A stretch of DNA of 64,000 bases from contig NZ_CP063397.1 of NCBI RefSeq assembly GCF_021729845.1, positions 634,001 to 698,000 of the forward strand, written 5' to 3'. The notes beneath the pieces were generated by a model, which saw only the letters and a program-made list of their open reading frames with translations, was not told the origin of the DNA and searched no databases. This document shows positions 30,488 through 40,251 of this stretch, piece after piece (position 1 is the first letter of the stretch; every line of letters begins with the position of its first letter). A program made the position numbers and the translations under genes. Source of the DNA: Rhizobium sp. SL42 (GTDB lineage: Bacteria; Pseudomonadota; Alphaproteobacteria; Rhizobiales; Rhizobiaceae).

Positions 30488-33400
30488 CGGAGCCCGCCTC
30501 CTCGCTGTCAGCAGTCGACCATTCGGCGACACGCGCCAGATGATCATACTCGCCGCCATATTTGGTCTGCTCCGCCGGGATCAGCCGCGAGACAAAGCCA
30601 CGTTCGCCCGATTGCAGGGCCTGGATGAATTTCCCGAGTTCCTCGACCGACTGGACTGCGAGCTCGGCTGCCGATTTGCGGTTGTCACCACGGCCCGAAA
30701 GTTCGTTGTTGACCTGGTCCACACAGAAACGGTCACCGGGTCTCAGTCGCACATAGATCAGATTGTCCGGCTTCAGCTGTCCGGCCGAGCCAAAGGCGCT
30801 TTCCATCAGCGCTGCGGCCTCCAGCGCCAGCTGCGGATCGAGCAGGCTTCGTGCCTGGGCAGCACTGGGATTGAGGCCCGTCTTGTAGTCGATGATATCA
30901 GCATGGCCACCGCCCTTGATGTCGATCCGGTCGGCGACACCGCGGATGGTAATGTTGATCGGTTTCAACACCACATTGCCGCGCACCTCGGTCAATGTTG
31001 TCCGGATCTCAGGCCGGCGCGCGCGCTCCCATTTGAGAAAGGACTGCGCCACGCCGTAGAAACGCTGTCGCCAGACGATATCGATATGCAGCGGCAGCGC
31101 TTGCTTGAGAAATTCCTCGTCGGTGATCCGATAGAGGATGTCGAGCGCATCTCTCCTGGTGGCATCGTGACCCTCCTTGATGAAGCGATCGACAATGCCG
31201 TGATAGAGGGTCCCGCGTTCTGCGGCACCCGGATCCTCATTGAACGGATCGACGGCATCAAGCCGCAAAATGCGTTTGGCATAGGTAGCGTAGGGATCGC
31301 GCCTGAACCGCCCGACCTCGCTGAAGGTAAAAGAACGCGGCTGCAGCTCTGCCTTCGGTTTTGGCGCCGGTCTCTGTGCCGGCGCCTGGTTGTCGCCATC
31401 GTCCAGCAGATCGACATAGCGACGATAGAGGTCGCCGCGCTGTTTGAGATCCTTCTCAAAACCAGACCCGCCCAGTGCCAGCAGACGCTGCAGCCAGCGC
31501 GAAGCAACCGTTGGTGCCGATCCCTGGCGCAGCGAACGCGAAAAGATCAGATTGCGGGTCCCGCAGGCCATTTCGAAATCATGAGCGACCTGGCCAATTT
31601 GCCGTTCCGGCGGCTCAAGCCCGACTTCGGCTTTCATCACGCGTGACAGGAAGGGATTGTTGGTGGTCTGGCCCGGCCAGCCACCTTCGTTCATCCCGCC
31701 GATCACCACCATGTCGACATTTTGAAGTCGCGCTTCGAGGGTTCCGAAGATGAAAACCCGTGGATGGCGCATCGCCTTCGGTTTCACGGCCTGTCCAGCC
31801 ATCAGGGCTGCGACAATGTCGATCCATTGCGGGCCGTCGGCCTCGATCCGCCCCTCTGTCGCGATCACCTGCGTGAGGAGCTCGGCCAGCGTGTCGCCGG
31901 CCTCTTCGCCCCAGATGCCGGCCAGATCGCCGCGGTCGTCGACGCAGACGGCCTCGATCACCCGGCCGGTGCGTTCGGCCCAGTCCCCAAGCACCAGTCT
32001 GTTGGATAGCACGCGGCCATCTGCGGTGCGCACCAGCACGCCCACCAATGGCTCGACGGCAGCGGTCACCCGCTGCGCCAGTTCGCTCGCCAGATCGATG
32101 GCTTCATCAGAAAGTGACTGACGCCATTGCGGCGCGTGCCGATCCACGAGATGAGCCGCCAGACCTTGCTCGAACAGCGGCTCCATCTCGGCCAGATCCA
32201 GCGATTTGATACCACCGCGCAACGCGATGGTTTCAAGCGCATCGGCGGCAGTACGCGCTGTCTCCGCGTCGAAGCCGAACCGGGCTAGCGGATGCTTGAG
32301 CAGGGAGACAATCGCCACCGGATCGCCCGGCCGCAAACAGGCCTCGACCAGAACCTGGGTGAGCATGGCCTGCTGCGTACCGGTCAGCGGCGTGCCGGCC
32401 GAATCGTCGGCCTGAATGCCGAAGCGTGCAAGTTCTGCCATCACCCGGCGTGCCAATGCGCGATCGGGCGTAATCAGTGCCACCCGACTTTCGTTGTCGG
32501 ATCCTGGCTGTTCCAGACCCAGCCGAAGCGCGATCGCGATTGCGGTCGCCTCCTCGCGCTCGTTGGCTGCTTCGATCAGCGCGACATCGCGAAACGCATC
32601 CGTCAGCCGATCCGTGGCAAATCCGTCTCGCCAGGCCTTCCAGCCATCGGTTGCCTCGGCCGGGGCCATCGCGCGAGACAGGATTTCCGCGCGGTCGGAC
32701 AATGCGTCATCCGCTGCCGCGAGAAGCTGTACTTCGTCTCGGCTTATGCCGATCCGGTTGAGCAGATGTGCGAGACCATATTGCGGATGACCTCGCACCG
32801 CAGGATTTGGCAGAATGTCGAGCGCTGCGCGGTCGTCGAGTTTGGCCCAGTCCCTGTCCGGCATGTTGGTATCGAGCCCGGGCAGGACCACGACGCCGCG
32901 GTCGAGTTCGGCGATCGCGGTGATCAATTCGGCCGCTGCCGGAATTGAACCAGTCGAACCGGCGACGATGATCGGTCCTTCAGTGCCCTGGCGGCGAATG
33001 CGATCCGCCTCTGCACGCAGGACCGCATCACGGTGACGGGCCGGCGATGAGCGCATCAGTTCTTCCAGACGGGCCGGCCAGAATGCCGTGGCGATCTTCA
33101 GGAATTCCAGCGTCAGTTGCCACCAGGATGCGAAGTTTTCCGCCTTCAGATTGGACAGGTTTTTCCAGTCGCTGCCTTCGGTCTCGGCCGCTTCGATCAG
33201 TTCGGTCAATGCACGTGCCAGCCAGACCGCGTCGGCCGGGCTTGCAGGTGCAACGAGCGGCGTATCGGCATGAATGGAGCGCACGATCTCAGGCAACTGG
33301 TTTCGCCAGGCGAGGATAAGCCGTGCCAACTCGAGCAGCATCACAGTTCCACTGACCGGAGGGGCCAGATCGAGCGCCGAGGGCGTATCGTGGTCGAAGA

Positions 33401-33671
33401 AACCGCTGTCGTCATCGGTCTCGCCCAGGGTCCTGATCTGCGGCAGGATCGCCGACCGGCCACCAAGCAGATCCACGAATTCCGACCGCAGGACGCGGGC
33501 TGCGCGTCGGGTGGGAACCAGGATAGTCACCCGCGACAGAGACAGCGGATCGGCCGGATCGTAGCGATAGCTGTCGACAAGGTCACCGTCGACCAGCGCA
33601 CGTGTCAGCATGCGCAGAAATGGCAGACCCGCCGGAATGGTGAAGACCCTTGGCGTGCGACCGCTGGCCAT
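30480..33671 (-). CDS. addB: Double-strand break repair protein AddB (alphaproteobacterial type)
   Basis: AddB is the second nuclease subunit of AddAB and lacks an active helicase. The 1063-residue protein starts RVFTIPAGLPFLRML, typical of the alphaproteobacterial type, then ILVPTRRAARVLRSEFVDLL. It carries GGMNEGGWPG in the middle and ends with a RecB-like nuclease domain (RGTLYHGIVDRF, then ADIIDYKTG). It begins 3 bases after the murU-like gene and overlaps addA. Confidence 0.94.
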   Translation of the reverse strand: MASGRTPRVFTIPAGLPFLRMLTRALVDGDLVDSYRYDPADPLSLSRVTILVPTRRAARVLRSEFVDLLGGRSAILPQIRTLGETDDDSGFFDHDTPSALDLAPPVSGTVMLLELARLILAWRNQLPEIVRSIHADTPLVAPASPADAVWLARALTELIEAAETEGSDWKNLSNLKAENFASWWQLTLEFLKIATAFWPARLEELMRSSPARHRDAVLRAEADRIRRQGTEGPIIVAGSTGSIPAAAELITAIAELDRGVVVLPGLDTNMPDRDWAKLDDRAALDILPNPAVRGHPQYGLAHLLNRIGISRDEVQLLAAADDALSDRAEILSRAMAPAEATDGWKAWRDGFATDRLTDAFRDVALIEAANEREEATAIAIALRLGLEQPGSDNESRVALITPDRALARRVMAELARFGIQADDSAGTPLTGTQQAMLTQVLVEACLRPGDPVAIVSLLKHPLARFGFDAETARTAADALETIALRGGIKSLDLAEMEPLFEQGLAAHLVDRHAPQWRQSLSDEAIDLASELAQRVTAAVEPLVGVLVRTADGRVLSNRLVLGDWAERTGRVIEAVCVDDRGDLAGIWGEEAGDTLAELLTQVIATEGRIEADGPQWIDIVAALMAGQAVKPKAMRHPRVFIFGTLEARLQNVDMVVIGGMNEGGWPGQTTNNPFLSRVMKAEVGLEPPERQIGQVAHDFEMACGTRNLIFSRSLRQGSAPTVASRWLQRLLALGGSGFEKDLKQRGDLYRRYVDLLDDGDNQAPAQRPAPKPKAELQPRSFTFSEVGRFRRDPYATYAKRILRLDAVDPFNEDPGAAERGTLYHGIVDRFIKEGHDATRRDALDILYRITDEEFLKQALPLHIDIVWRQRFYGVAQSFLKWERARRPEIRTTLTEVRGNVVLKPINITIRGVADRIDIKGGGHADIIDYKTGLNPSAAQARSLLDPQLALEAAALMESAFGSAGQLKPDNLIYVRLRPGDRFCVDQVNNELSGRGDNRKSAAELAVQSVEELGKFIQALQSGERGFVSRLIPAEQTKYGGEYDHLARVAEWSTADSEEAGSDE

Positions 33672-33674
33672 GGC

Positions 33675-34406
33675 CTACAGGCCCCGACTGACGCGCTGGA
33701 TGGTTGCTTCCGCCTCGCCGATTGCTTCAGGAGTACCGACGGTCAGCCATTCGCCATCAAGTATCAGGCCCCGCAGACGGCCGGCTGCAATGGCGCGATC
33801 GAAATAGATGTTGAGGTTGAACGGTTCAGACGGCGCATCGGCCAGAAAGCCGGGCATCAGCACCAGCGCACCCGCATAGATGACAGGATTTGCATCGCCT
33901 GCTGTGTAACGGGCCAAGCGACCATCGGCAGCCAGCGAAAAGTCGATCTTGCCATTGTGTCCGGTCGTCCGCTCCGGGTCGGCGCACAACATGGCGATAT
34001 CCATCGACTGCGGATCGAACATTGCCGCAAGCCTGCGCAGGTTTGACGGCTCACCCTCAGCTTCGCCGATCCAGAACAGATCGGCATTCATCACGAAAGC
34101 AGGGGACGACTTGAGCTGCGTCAATCCCCTAGCCAAGCCGCCGCCGGAATCCATCAGCCGATCCCGCTCATCGGAAATCTTGATCTCAAGACCGTTGAAA
34201 GCTCTGAGATGCGCTTCCATCTGGTCTGCGTGGTGATGCACGTTGACGACCGCTGTCTCGACGCCAGCCTCGGCAAGCGCCTCCAGGGCATAGTCGATCA
34301 TCGGCTTGCCGCTGATTTTCACCAGCGGTTTCGGGATGGTGTCGGTGATCGGCCGCATCCGCGTGCCGAGACCGGCCGCGAGCACCATGGCTTGGGTGAT
34401 TTTCAT
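33675..34406 (-). CDS. murU: Sugar-1-phosphate nucleotidyltransferase, MurU-like
   Basis: The 243-residue protein is an NTP-transferase with the signature MVLAAGLGTRMRPITDTIPK (residues 7-26) and GKPMIDYALEALAEAG. In Pseudomonas MurU transfers UMP to MurNAc-1-phosphate, made by AmgK, in a wall-recycling route that bypasses de novo UDP-MurNAc synthesis. Here the gene sits 5 bases downstream of an AmgK-like kinase domain, which supports the MurU assignment over a mannose-1-phosphate guanylyltransferase. The substrate itself cannot be read from sequence. Confidence 0.8.
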   Translation of the reverse strand: MKITQAMVLAAGLGTRMRPITDTIPKPLVKISGKPMIDYALEALAEAGVETAVVNVHHHADQMEAHLRAFNGLEIKISDERDRLMDSGGGLARGLTQLKSSPAFVMNADLFWIGEAEGEPSNLRRLAAMFDPQSMDIAMLCADPERTTGHNGKIDFSLAADGRLARYTAGDANPVIYAGALVLMPGFLADAPSEPFNLNIYFDRAIAAGRLRGLILDGEWLTVGTPEAIGEAEATIQRVSRGL

Positions 34407-34411
34407 TGTGA

Positions 34412-35941
34412 CTACGCCGCTGATTCGGGAAGTTCGATTCCAGCTTCAATACACCAGTCGCGCAAGGGGGCGAGTGCCGGATGTTCGAAAGCGACCGCCA
34501 GGTGCCGGAGCGTGCGTGGCATGTGCTTCATATAGCCGTCCTTACCGTCGCGATCTTTCAGCCGAACCCATAGACCACAGAGCTTGCAGGCGCGCTGGGC
34601 AGCCATGATCGCCCAGCTTTTCTGGAACAGCCCTTCATCGAAGGTTGGAGAGAGCCGACGGATCGCGAGATAGTCCGCCATCAAACGGTCGGCCAAGGCG
34701 CGCTCCACCGTGACCCTCGCATCCTGGATGATCGAGGCGACATCATAGGCCGATGGCCCGATCATCGCATCCTGGAAGTCGAGAATGCCGATCCGGTCGT
34801 GGCCGGTCCTGTCACCCCGCCAGATGACGTTGGGCGAATGAAAGTCACGCAGGACAAGCGAGGTTTCGCTGTCTGCAAGCTGATCGATCAAGGCATCCCA
34901 GATGTTCAGGTAACTCAGACGCTCGTCGTCACTGACTTTGAGACCGCTGCGTTTCCAAGGCAGGTGCCAGTCGATCAGCAACTCGACTTCCATCTTCATT
35001 GCCGTGCGGTCGAAATCCGGGATGCGATGGATCCGCCCGCCGTCTAGGGAAATCTCCCGTTCGAATGGTGTATTGTGGATCGCGGCAAGGCAGGCGACAC
35101 TGGCCTGGTAGCGCTCCGCAATCGGCCGACCGGCCTCGTCGAGTATTCCCTGGCAGCCAAGGTCTTCGAGCAACAGGATGCCCGCTTCGCAATCGCTGGC
35201 CAGGATGGCCGGCGCTGAAAAGCGGCGCTCCCGCAGCGCCTGGTCAATGGCTACGAAGGGATAGACATCTTCGGCTATATGCGCGATTTGCGAGTAGCGT
35301 TTGCCGTCCCGGATCGGCGGGCCGTTTGGTCGTTTCGGCGCATCCATCAGGATCAGGCGCGTATCTTCGCCGGCCGGATGGATGGATTCGTAGGCCCGTG
35401 TCGAGGCATCACCAATCAGATGCCGGCGCTCTGCATTCGGATAGCCGCTCCTGTCGAGAAAGCTGCGAATCTGCAGCGCTCGCTTGACCCGCGAGAGCGT
35501 CGCTTCCGGCGCGGATATGCTCAGATGGCGGCCACCTTCCGGCGTGAAGGAAAAGTGAATGTCGATGGTCGATTTCGGCAATGCCGTACCGGCTTTGTCC
35601 GGCCATTCGACCAGGCAGATTCCGTTGGCAAGGGCTTCGTCGAAGCCGAGTTCATCGAGCTCGCTCGGGTCGGATAGCCGGTACAGATCGAAATGCGCAA
35701 CAGGCAGCCGCAGGTCGTAGCCCTGAACCAGCGTGAAGGTTGGGCTCGGCACTTCAAGTTCGGGATCCTCGGCGATCGTTCGCAACAAGGCCCGGCTGAG
35801 TGTGGATTTTCCGGCGCCCAGATCGCCGTGCAGCGCGAGGCAGTCGCCTGCCTGCAGCACCAATGCCAGATCTGTGCCAAGCCGTTTGGTTGCCGTTTCG
35901 TCGGGCAGATCCAAGACGATCGGGGGCATGCCGTCACTCAT
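34412..35941 (-). CDS. TsaE / aminoglycoside-type phosphotransferase (AmgK-like) fusion
   Basis: This is one 509-residue frame with two enzymes. Residues 1 to about 150 are TsaE, the ATPase of the tRNA t6A37 complex, with P-loop LHGDLGAGKSTLSRALL (around 37-53), PSPTFTLVQGY, HFDLYRL and CLVEWPDKAG. From about residue 165 follows an APH-type kinase with catalytic VLRDFHSPNVIW and metal-binding GILDFQDAMIGPSAYD, close to AmgK, the MurNAc/GlcNAc anomeric kinase. The start at 35941 overlaps the divL stop codon (ATGA). The fusion is, to my knowledge, common in Rhizobiales. Reading frame and linker are intact, with no sign of frameshift. Confidence 0.9.
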   Translation of the reverse strand: MSDGMPPIVLDLPDETATKRLGTDLALVLQAGDCLALHGDLGAGKSTLSRALLRTIAEDPELEVPSPTFTLVQGYDLRLPVAHFDLYRLSDPSELDELGFDEALANGICLVEWPDKAGTALPKSTIDIHFSFTPEGGRHLSISAPEATLSRVKRALQIRSFLDRSGYPNAERRHLIGDASTRAYESIHPAGEDTRLILMDAPKRPNGPPIRDGKRYSQIAHIAEDVYPFVAIDQALRERRFSAPAILASDCEAGILLLEDLGCQGILDEAGRPIAERYQASVACLAAIHNTPFEREISLDGGRIHRIPDFDRTAMKMEVELLIDWHLPWKRSGLKVSDDERLSYLNIWDALIDQLADSETSLVLRDFHSPNVIWRGDRTGHDRIGILDFQDAMIGPSAYDVASIIQDARVTVERALADRLMADYLAIRRLSPTFDEGLFQKSWAIMAAQRACKLCGLWVRLKDRDGKDGYMKHMPRTLRHLAVAFEHPALAPLRDWCIEAGIELPESAA

Positions 35942-38484
35942 TCGGCGGCGGCGATGGCTTGCGGAACACTGGCTGAGGGAATGCGGCAATGCACGGTGGT
36001 GCCGAGGCCCGGTGCGCTGTCGATCGAGACCTTGCCGCTGTGCAGATTGACAAAGCTCTGGACGATCGAAAGACCGAGCCCAGGTCCGCTGCGCTTGCCA
36101 CCCTTGCCATGCGTCGAGAACCGATCGAAGACGGTGGAAAGCATCTCTTCGCTCATTCCGCAGCCCTTGTCGGTTACCGAGAAGACGAAATCGGTGTCTT
36201 CGCGCCAGCATTTCATCGCGACGACCGAACCGTCAGGGGCAAAGTTCACGGCATTTGTCAGCAGCTTTATCAGGATCTGCTTGAGGCGCTGCCGGTCGGC
36301 GATCACATAGCCAAGCTGGCTGGCAGCAGCAATCTCCAACGTCACGCCGCCTTCCTGCAGGCGATCCGTCATCTGCATCGATACGTCGTCGAGCAGATCG
36401 CTCAGATCAATCTCGGAATAGTCGAGCTGCATGATGCCGGCATCGACGGTCGCGAGATCGAGAATATCGTTGACGATGGTCAGCAATACCGAGGACGAGG
36501 TGGAAATATGGTCGACATACTCGGCCTGGCGCTCGTTGAGAGGGCCGATCGTCGGTGTCTTGAGCAGGTCGGTAAAGCCGATGATATTCGTCAGCGGCGA
36601 ACGCAGCTCGTAGGAAACATGCTGGACGAAATCGTTCTTCAGTTCGTCCGCCTTGCGAAGCGCTTCGTTCTTTTCCTTCAGTGCCCGCTCTGCGCGAACG
36701 CTGTCTGTCATGTTGACGAAGGTCAGCATGGTCTGGGCGTTTGGCAGGGGTGTGACGGCATAGTCGAGCACAAGGCCAGAATAGAGCTCCAATGTGCCCT
36801 GACTGGACGGCCGTTCGTCTTCGAAGCTGGTGATGATCTTGCCGAAGGCTTTCCAGCCGTCGGGGCGATCGTAGGACGGCGCACAGGTGGCCTCGATCGT
36901 GCGAATATGCGTGCCAACGGCGGTCTCGGCGTCGGTGACACCCCAGAGGGCACGGAATGCCGGGTTGGACAGCTGTATACGGCCATCGGGGCCGAAGACG
37001 GCAACACCTTCCGAGAGGTGATCGATGGTTTCGCCCTGAACCTGGAGCAGGGTGTTGTAGCGTGTCTCCAGATCGACCTGTTCTGTCAGGTTTTCGAACA
37101 CCCAGGTTGCGCCGCCTTGTGGATGCGCAGATGCGATGACCCGCAGGGTCTGACCATTCGGCAAATGCCAGAGATCGGTCTGGGTTTCGAGCGATCGGTA
37201 GACGGAAAGGGTGTTTTCCTTCCACGCCTTCCAGCTCAGTTGCTCCGGTAATTTGTTCGCCGAGCGCAACCGGTCGAGAATTTCGGCATTGTCGGGTTTC
37301 GATTCCAGGAATTTCGGCTCCAGTGCCCAGAGCGCGACAAAGGCCTGGTTGTAAAACTGCAGTCGACGCTCGCCGTCGAAGATCGCGACCGGCGTACCGA
37401 GGTGATCGAGTGTTTCCGCGTGGCTTTTCAACGTACGTGCCAGTTCCTCGCGCAAAGCTTCGGTTCCGGAGACATCGATTGCCATGCCGCACGAACCGCC
37501 GGGACCGCGGATATCGACAACATCGAAGAAAGTTCTCGCACCGCGCACGGCCGTCGAGACGGTGTCGTGGAACGGCGATTCCGGTGTCGTGCTCGCCTTG
37601 ATCTTCTCGCGCGTCAGGCTGCTGAGGACTTCGCGTCCTTCCTGGATTGCCTGGTCGGGAGAGCTAGCTTCGACCGCTTCGCAATAGGCCTGGTTGACCC
37701 AGGTGAGGCGTCCGTCGCTGTCACGCTGCCAGACCGGTTGCTCGATCGAGTCGAGCAGGGATTCGAAGGTCGCAATGGAACTGCGCAGACGATTGCGCTC
37801 GATCTTCAACTCGGCCAGTTCCGCGCGCAGGTTGTTGAGCGCGACGAAGTGGGCCAAGGCCCGGCCGCCCGACAGGCGACCCTGAACCTCGATGACTTCA
37901 CCCCGCTGCGTCTCGACGACAAGGTCAAAGGTTTTGGCATGTGAGCGCAACGCTTCGATCGCTTTTTCGAGCTCGCTCGCAGAGTTAGGCTTCAGCCAGC
38001 GTCCAAGTGCCAGGAACTCGTTGTCCGATTGCGGAGCCCCGGTATCGGCCGGCAACTGGCCGAGGAATTCCGCCTTGCCGTTTTGCCCGTCCCACATCAC
38101 GATACGCCGACTATTGTCCGCGATTACCGCATGATAGCCGGAAATTTTCTGCTGGTTGTCCGACAGCGTCGAGCGGATGTCGCGGTTTTCGGATTCCAGG
38201 CGATTGCGTTGGCGGATCAACAGGATCGAAGAAAACACCGCAGCAGAAACCACGCCGATGACGAGCGCGTAACCCGCCATATCGACGCTGGTGAGCAGTG
38301 GCGTTCCGGCCTTATCGCTAGCTTGGGCATGCGCAAGGGTCGGCAGAAGCAGGCCGGCCAGCGCCGAACCGTTTGCCAGGACACGGCGCCATGAAGCCGC
38401 CGCGTGTATGCGCGCGGTCGAGCGAAGGGATTGCCCCTGTTGATGTGTCGTTTGCCGCCAGAGGCCAGATTTAGACGCCGTCAT
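35938..38484 (-). CDS. divL: DivL-type PAS sensor kinase with Tyr in place of the phospho-accepting His
   Basis: The 848-residue protein has a signal-like stretch (about 38-54), a transmembrane segment (MAGYALVIGVVSAAVFSSIL, 69-88), a coiled coil, several PAS domains (about 240-600) and a HisKA/HATPase module. The H-box reads FVQHVSYELRSPLTNI, so Tyr625 occupies the position of the usual His. The ATP-binding boxes look intact (LLTNAVNFAP, TDKGCGMS, FDRFS, GPGLGLSIV). That combination is the hallmark of Caulobacter DivL (Tyr550), which binds DivK and modulates CckA and so CtrA. Its place ahead of tsaE fits my memory of alphaproteobacterial gene order. The start at 38484 has GGGAGA upstream; an ATG 14 codons earlier is possible. 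Confidence 0.85.
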   Translation of the reverse strand: MTASKSGLWRQTTHQQGQSLRSTARIHAAASWRRVLANGSALAGLLLPTLAHAQASDKAGTPLLTSVDMAGYALVIGVVSAAVFSSILLIRQRNRLESENRDIRSTLSDNQQKISGYHAVIADNSRRIVMWDGQNGKAEFLGQLPADTGAPQSDNEFLALGRWLKPNSASELEKAIEALRSHAKTFDLVVETQRGEVIEVQGRLSGGRALAHFVALNNLRAELAELKIERNRLRSSIATFESLLDSIEQPVWQRDSDGRLTWVNQAYCEAVEASSPDQAIQEGREVLSSLTREKIKASTTPESPFHDTVSTAVRGARTFFDVVDIRGPGGSCGMAIDVSGTEALREELARTLKSHAETLDHLGTPVAIFDGERRLQFYNQAFVALWALEPKFLESKPDNAEILDRLRSANKLPEQLSWKAWKENTLSVYRSLETQTDLWHLPNGQTLRVIASAHPQGGATWVFENLTEQVDLETRYNTLLQVQGETIDHLSEGVAVFGPDGRIQLSNPAFRALWGVTDAETAVGTHIRTIEATCAPSYDRPDGWKAFGKIITSFEDERPSSQGTLELYSGLVLDYAVTPLPNAQTMLTFVNMTDSVRAERALKEKNEALRKADELKNDFVQHVSYELRSPLTNIIGFTDLLKTPTIGPLNERQAEYVDHISTSSSVLLTIVNDILDLATVDAGIMQLDYSEIDLSDLLDDVSMQMTDRLQEGGVTLEIAAASQLGYVIADRQRLKQILIKLLTNAVNFAPDGSVVAMKCWREDTDFVFSVTDKGCGMSEEMLSTVFDRFSTHGKGGKRSGPGLGLSIVQSFVNLHSGKVSIDSAPGLGTTVHCRIPSASVPQAIAAAE

Positions 38485-38661
38485 AGCCGTCTCCCGCGAA
38501 AGCGGGTCGCATTGATGTACCGACATGCTCGGTCTGTCTCCGTCTTATTATGTGCCGCATCGTCGACAAGACATCCGATTTCGAGTCCACGCCCATCGGG
38601 CGGTCCACGAATCAAGTCCTAAACAATACCGCCGATGGAAAGTGTCGGGAAGGCCGGCGGG

Positions 38662-38698
38662 CAAAAAAGAAGGCGCGGCATTTGTCAATGCCGCGCCT
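38662..38698 (-). terminator. Intrinsic terminator after ahcY
   Basis: On the minus strand a 12-bp stem AGGCGCGGCATT/AATGCCGCGCCT with a 4-base loop is followed, after two bases, by a T-rich tract (complement of 38663-38668). It separates ahcY from divL. The rest of the 38485-38726 gap must carry the divL promoter, which I could not pin down. Confidence 0.88.
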
Positions 38699-38726
38699 AC
38701 CATATCTGGTATTATCCAGAGATTAA

Positions 38727-40124
38727 TTAATAGCGATAGTGTTCAGACTTGAAAGGACCCTGCTGAGTGACGCCGATATAGGCAGCCTGCTCGCCAGAAA
38801 GTTCCGTCAGCTTCACGCCAAGTTTGGCGAGATGCAGACGAGCGACCTTTTCATCGAGGTGCTTGGGCAGGACGTAGACGTCGTTCTTGTATTCGCCGGG
38901 CTTGGTGAACAGCTCGATCTGGGCCAGAACCTGGTTGGTGAACGAGGCGCTCATCACGAAGGACGGGTGACCGGTGGCATTGCCGAGGTTCAGCAGGCGG
39001 CCTTCCGACAGAAGGATCATGCGGTTGCCCTTCGGGAACTCGATCATGTCGACCTGCGGCTTGACGTTGGTCCACTTGAGGTTCTTCAGCGCAGCGACCT
39101 GGATCTCGTTGTCAAAGTGGCCGATATTGCCGACGATCGCCATGTCCTTCATCTCGCGCATATGCTCGATGCGGATGACGTCCTTGTTGCCGGTCGTGGT
39201 GATGAAGATGTCAGCCGAATCGACGACGTCTTCCAGCGTGACGACTTCAAAGCCATCCATGGCAGCCTGCAGGGCGCAGATCGGATCGATTTCTGTCACC
39301 TTGACGCGGGCGCCTGCGCCGCGCAGCGATGCCGCCGAGCCCTTGCCGACGTCGCCGTAGCCGCAGACGACGGCAACCTTGCCGGCCATCATCACGTCGG
39401 TACCGCGGCGGATGCCATCAACCAGCGATTCCTTGCAGCCGTACTTGTTGTCGAACTTCGACTTGGTGACTGAATCGTTGACGTTGATCGCCGGGAAAGG
39501 AAGGAGACCCTTCTTCGACAGTTCGTACAGGCGATGCACGCCCGTGGTGGTTTCTTCGGTGACGCCTTTGATCGCGTCGCGCTGCTTGGTGAACCAGCCG
39601 GGCGTTGCTGCCAGGCGCTTCTTGATCTGCGCGACCAGGATTTCTTCTTCTTCCGACTGCGGATTGGAGAGAACGTCCTCGCCTGCTTCGGCGCGGGCGC
39701 CAAGCAGGATATACATGGTGGCGTCGCCGCCATCATCGAGGATCATGTTGGAGAAGCCACCATCGGTCCATTGGAAGATCTTGTCGGTGTATTCCCAATA
39801 TTCGGTGAGTGACTCGCCCTTGACGGCAAAGACCGGAATGCCGGCGGCTGCGATTGCGGCAGCGGCATGGTCCTGGGTCGAGAAAATGTTGCACGAAGCC
39901 CAACGGACTTCGGCGCCGAGCGCGACCAGGGTCTCGATCAGAACACCCGTCTGGATCGTCATGTGCAGCGAGCCGGTGATGCGCGCACCCTTGAGCGGCT
40001 TGCTGTCGCCGAATTCGTTGCGGCAGGACATCAGGCCCGGCATTTCGGTTTCAGCGATGTCTAGTTCCTTGCGTCCGAAATCGGCAAGACCGATATCGGC
40101 AATGACGTAGTCATGTTGGCTCAT
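38727..40124 (-). CDS. ahcY: Adenosylhomocysteinase (S-adenosyl-L-homocysteine hydrolase)
   Basis: AhcY splits S-adenosylhomocysteine to adenosine and homocysteine with bound NAD, keeping methylation reactions going. The 465-residue protein has [21 protein letters not shown], the [15 protein letters not shown] segment, the catalytic [13 protein letters not shown] and the NAD-binding [12 protein letters not shown]. It ends FKSEHYRY, the conserved C-terminal Lys-Tyr region. A 22-bp inverted repeat upstream (40252-40273) looks like an operator. An intrinsic terminator follows. Confidence 0.97.
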   Translation of the reverse strand: MSQHDYVIADIGLADFGRKELDIAETEMPGLMSCRNEFGDSKPLKGARITGSLHMTIQTGVLIETLVALGAEVRWASCNIFSTQDHAAAAIAAAGIPVFAVKGESLTEYWEYTDKIFQWTDGGFSNMILDDGGDATMYILLGARAEAGEDVLSNPQSEEEEILVAQIKKRLAATPGWFTKQRDAIKGVTEETTTGVHRLYELSKKGLLPFPAINVNDSVTKSKFDNKYGCKESLVDGIRRGTDVMMAGKVAVVCGYGDVGKGSAASLRGAGARVKVTEIDPICALQAAMDGFEVVTLEDVVDSADIFITTTGNKDVIRIEHMREMKDMAIVGNIGHFDNEIQVAALKNLKWTNVKPQVDMIEFPKGNRMILLSEGRLLNLGNATGHPSFVMSASFTNQVLAQIELFTKPGEYKNDVYVLPKHLDEKVARLHLAKLGVKLTELSGEQAAYIGVTQQGPFKSEHYRY

Positions 40125-40251
40125 GGTGTTCTCCGGCTAAATTTGGCCTGGCTCCCCCGTTCACGAACGGGACCGATGCGAATGTGCCGCCCGCAACAAT
40201 CGTTGCAGGCCATGCCGCCTCTGTAACAGGGATCAGGTGCGTTGGCAATTA

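Noticed and set aside
29784..31646. 620-residue open frame on the plus strand opposite addA/addB
   Set aside because: It is a shadow of high-GC coding DNA: low-complexity Ser/Arg/Ala text without motifs, fully opposite two genes with strong motifs.
40125..40251. SAM or SAH riboswitch in the ahcY leader
   Set aside because: No helix set matching SAH, SAM-II or SAM/SAH riboswitches could be drawn by eye. The palindromic DNA site explains regulation better.
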